Shown here: positions 6,135-6,220 of the stretch, piece after piece
Layout of the letters: each line of letters opens with the position of its first letter
Numbering within the stretch: the first letter of the stretch is position 1
Origin: Chryseobacterium sp. UBA6632
GTDB lineage: Bacteria > Bacteroidota > Bacteroidia > Flavobacteriales > Weeksellaceae
Reading direction: 5' to 3'
Length of the DNA stretch: 6,220 bases
Assembly: GCA_002455915.1 (NCBI GenBank)
Contig: DKLU01000022.1
Location: 1-6,220 of the forward strand
The notes under the pieces: generated by a model
Told to the model about the DNA's origin: nothing
Database searches by the model: none
The model's input: only the letters and a program-made list of their open reading frames with translations
Program-made: the position numbers and the translations under genes

Positions 6135-6167
6135 ATGTATAGTTTATTATTTACTTAAAATTAAAAT

Positions 6168-6194
6168 ATTTAGAGATTCAAAGATTTAGAAATT
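6168..6194. repeat. Short imperfect direct repeat upstream of the adaptor gene
   Basis: ATTTAGAGATT (6168-6178) and ATTTAGAAATT (6184-6194) match at 10 of 11 positions with a 16-bp period. It lies in the AT-rich DNA upstream of the adaptor gene. Its function is unknown, and it may be chance or a simple-sequence tract. Confidence 0.4.
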
Positions 6195-6206
6195 TCTTTT
6201 TCCAAA

Positions 6207-6220
6207 AGATCGGAAGAGCG
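6207..6220 (+). other. Illumina adapter remnant (sequencing artefact)
   Basis: The final 14 bases, AGATCGGAAGAGCG, are identical to the start of the standard Illumina TruSeq/paired-end adapter. They sit exactly at the end of the window, as read-through adapter does at a contig end. They should be treated as non-genomic, and the bases just before them are the last trustworthy ones. Confidence 0.93.

Overview
The window looks like the end of a draft-assembly contig from a low-GC member of the Bacteroidetes, most likely a Flavobacteriia species close to Chryseobacterium. The grounds are the AT-rich intergenic DNA, the Bacteroidetes-type -7 promoter elements (TAnnTTTG) before several genes, the lack of Shine-Dalgarno sequences, and a chromosomal-type subclass B1 metallo-beta-lactamase with no mobility genes nearby. 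The species assignment is inference. The last 14 bases (6207-6220) match an Illumina adapter, so the true genomic sequence probably stops near 6206.

Layout. 1-702 (minus) is the N-terminal 234 codons of serine hydroxymethyltransferase, glyA, cut by the left edge. 831-1730 (minus) is a thioredoxin-reductase-like FAD oxidoreductase with a CPYC disulfide motif. 1857-2234 (plus) is a short Fur-family zinc-binding repressor transcribed away from it. The 126-bp region between these two holds a -7 element for each direction, a long imperfect palindrome between the two elements, and seven tandem copies of the heptamer GTTGATA in the predicted leader of the oxidoreductase. 2235-2397 has no intact gene. 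2398-3147 (minus) is a secreted B1 metallo-beta-lactamase with all six zinc ligands. 3220-4740 (minus) is a multi-pass GT39/PMT-family glycosyltransferase. 4880-4908 is a strong intrinsic terminator for the leftward gene to its right. 4938-6134 (minus) is a MacA/HlyD-family periplasmic adaptor.

How the parts relate. Four of the six genes act in or across the cell envelope or in redox/metal control, but the window does not look like one dedicated gene cluster. The most coherent unit is the divergent pair of Fur-family repressor and oxidoreductase, whose shared control region suggests one operator governing both. The beta-lactamase may be read from its own weak promoter or as the downstream partner of the glycosyltransferase, 72 bp away. 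The adaptor lies last in its transcription unit, with any TolC or MacB partners off the right edge. I see no CRISPR array, tRNA, rRNA, transposase, phage gene or clearly new multi-gene system. The items most worth following up are the divergent control region and the repeat-built leader.
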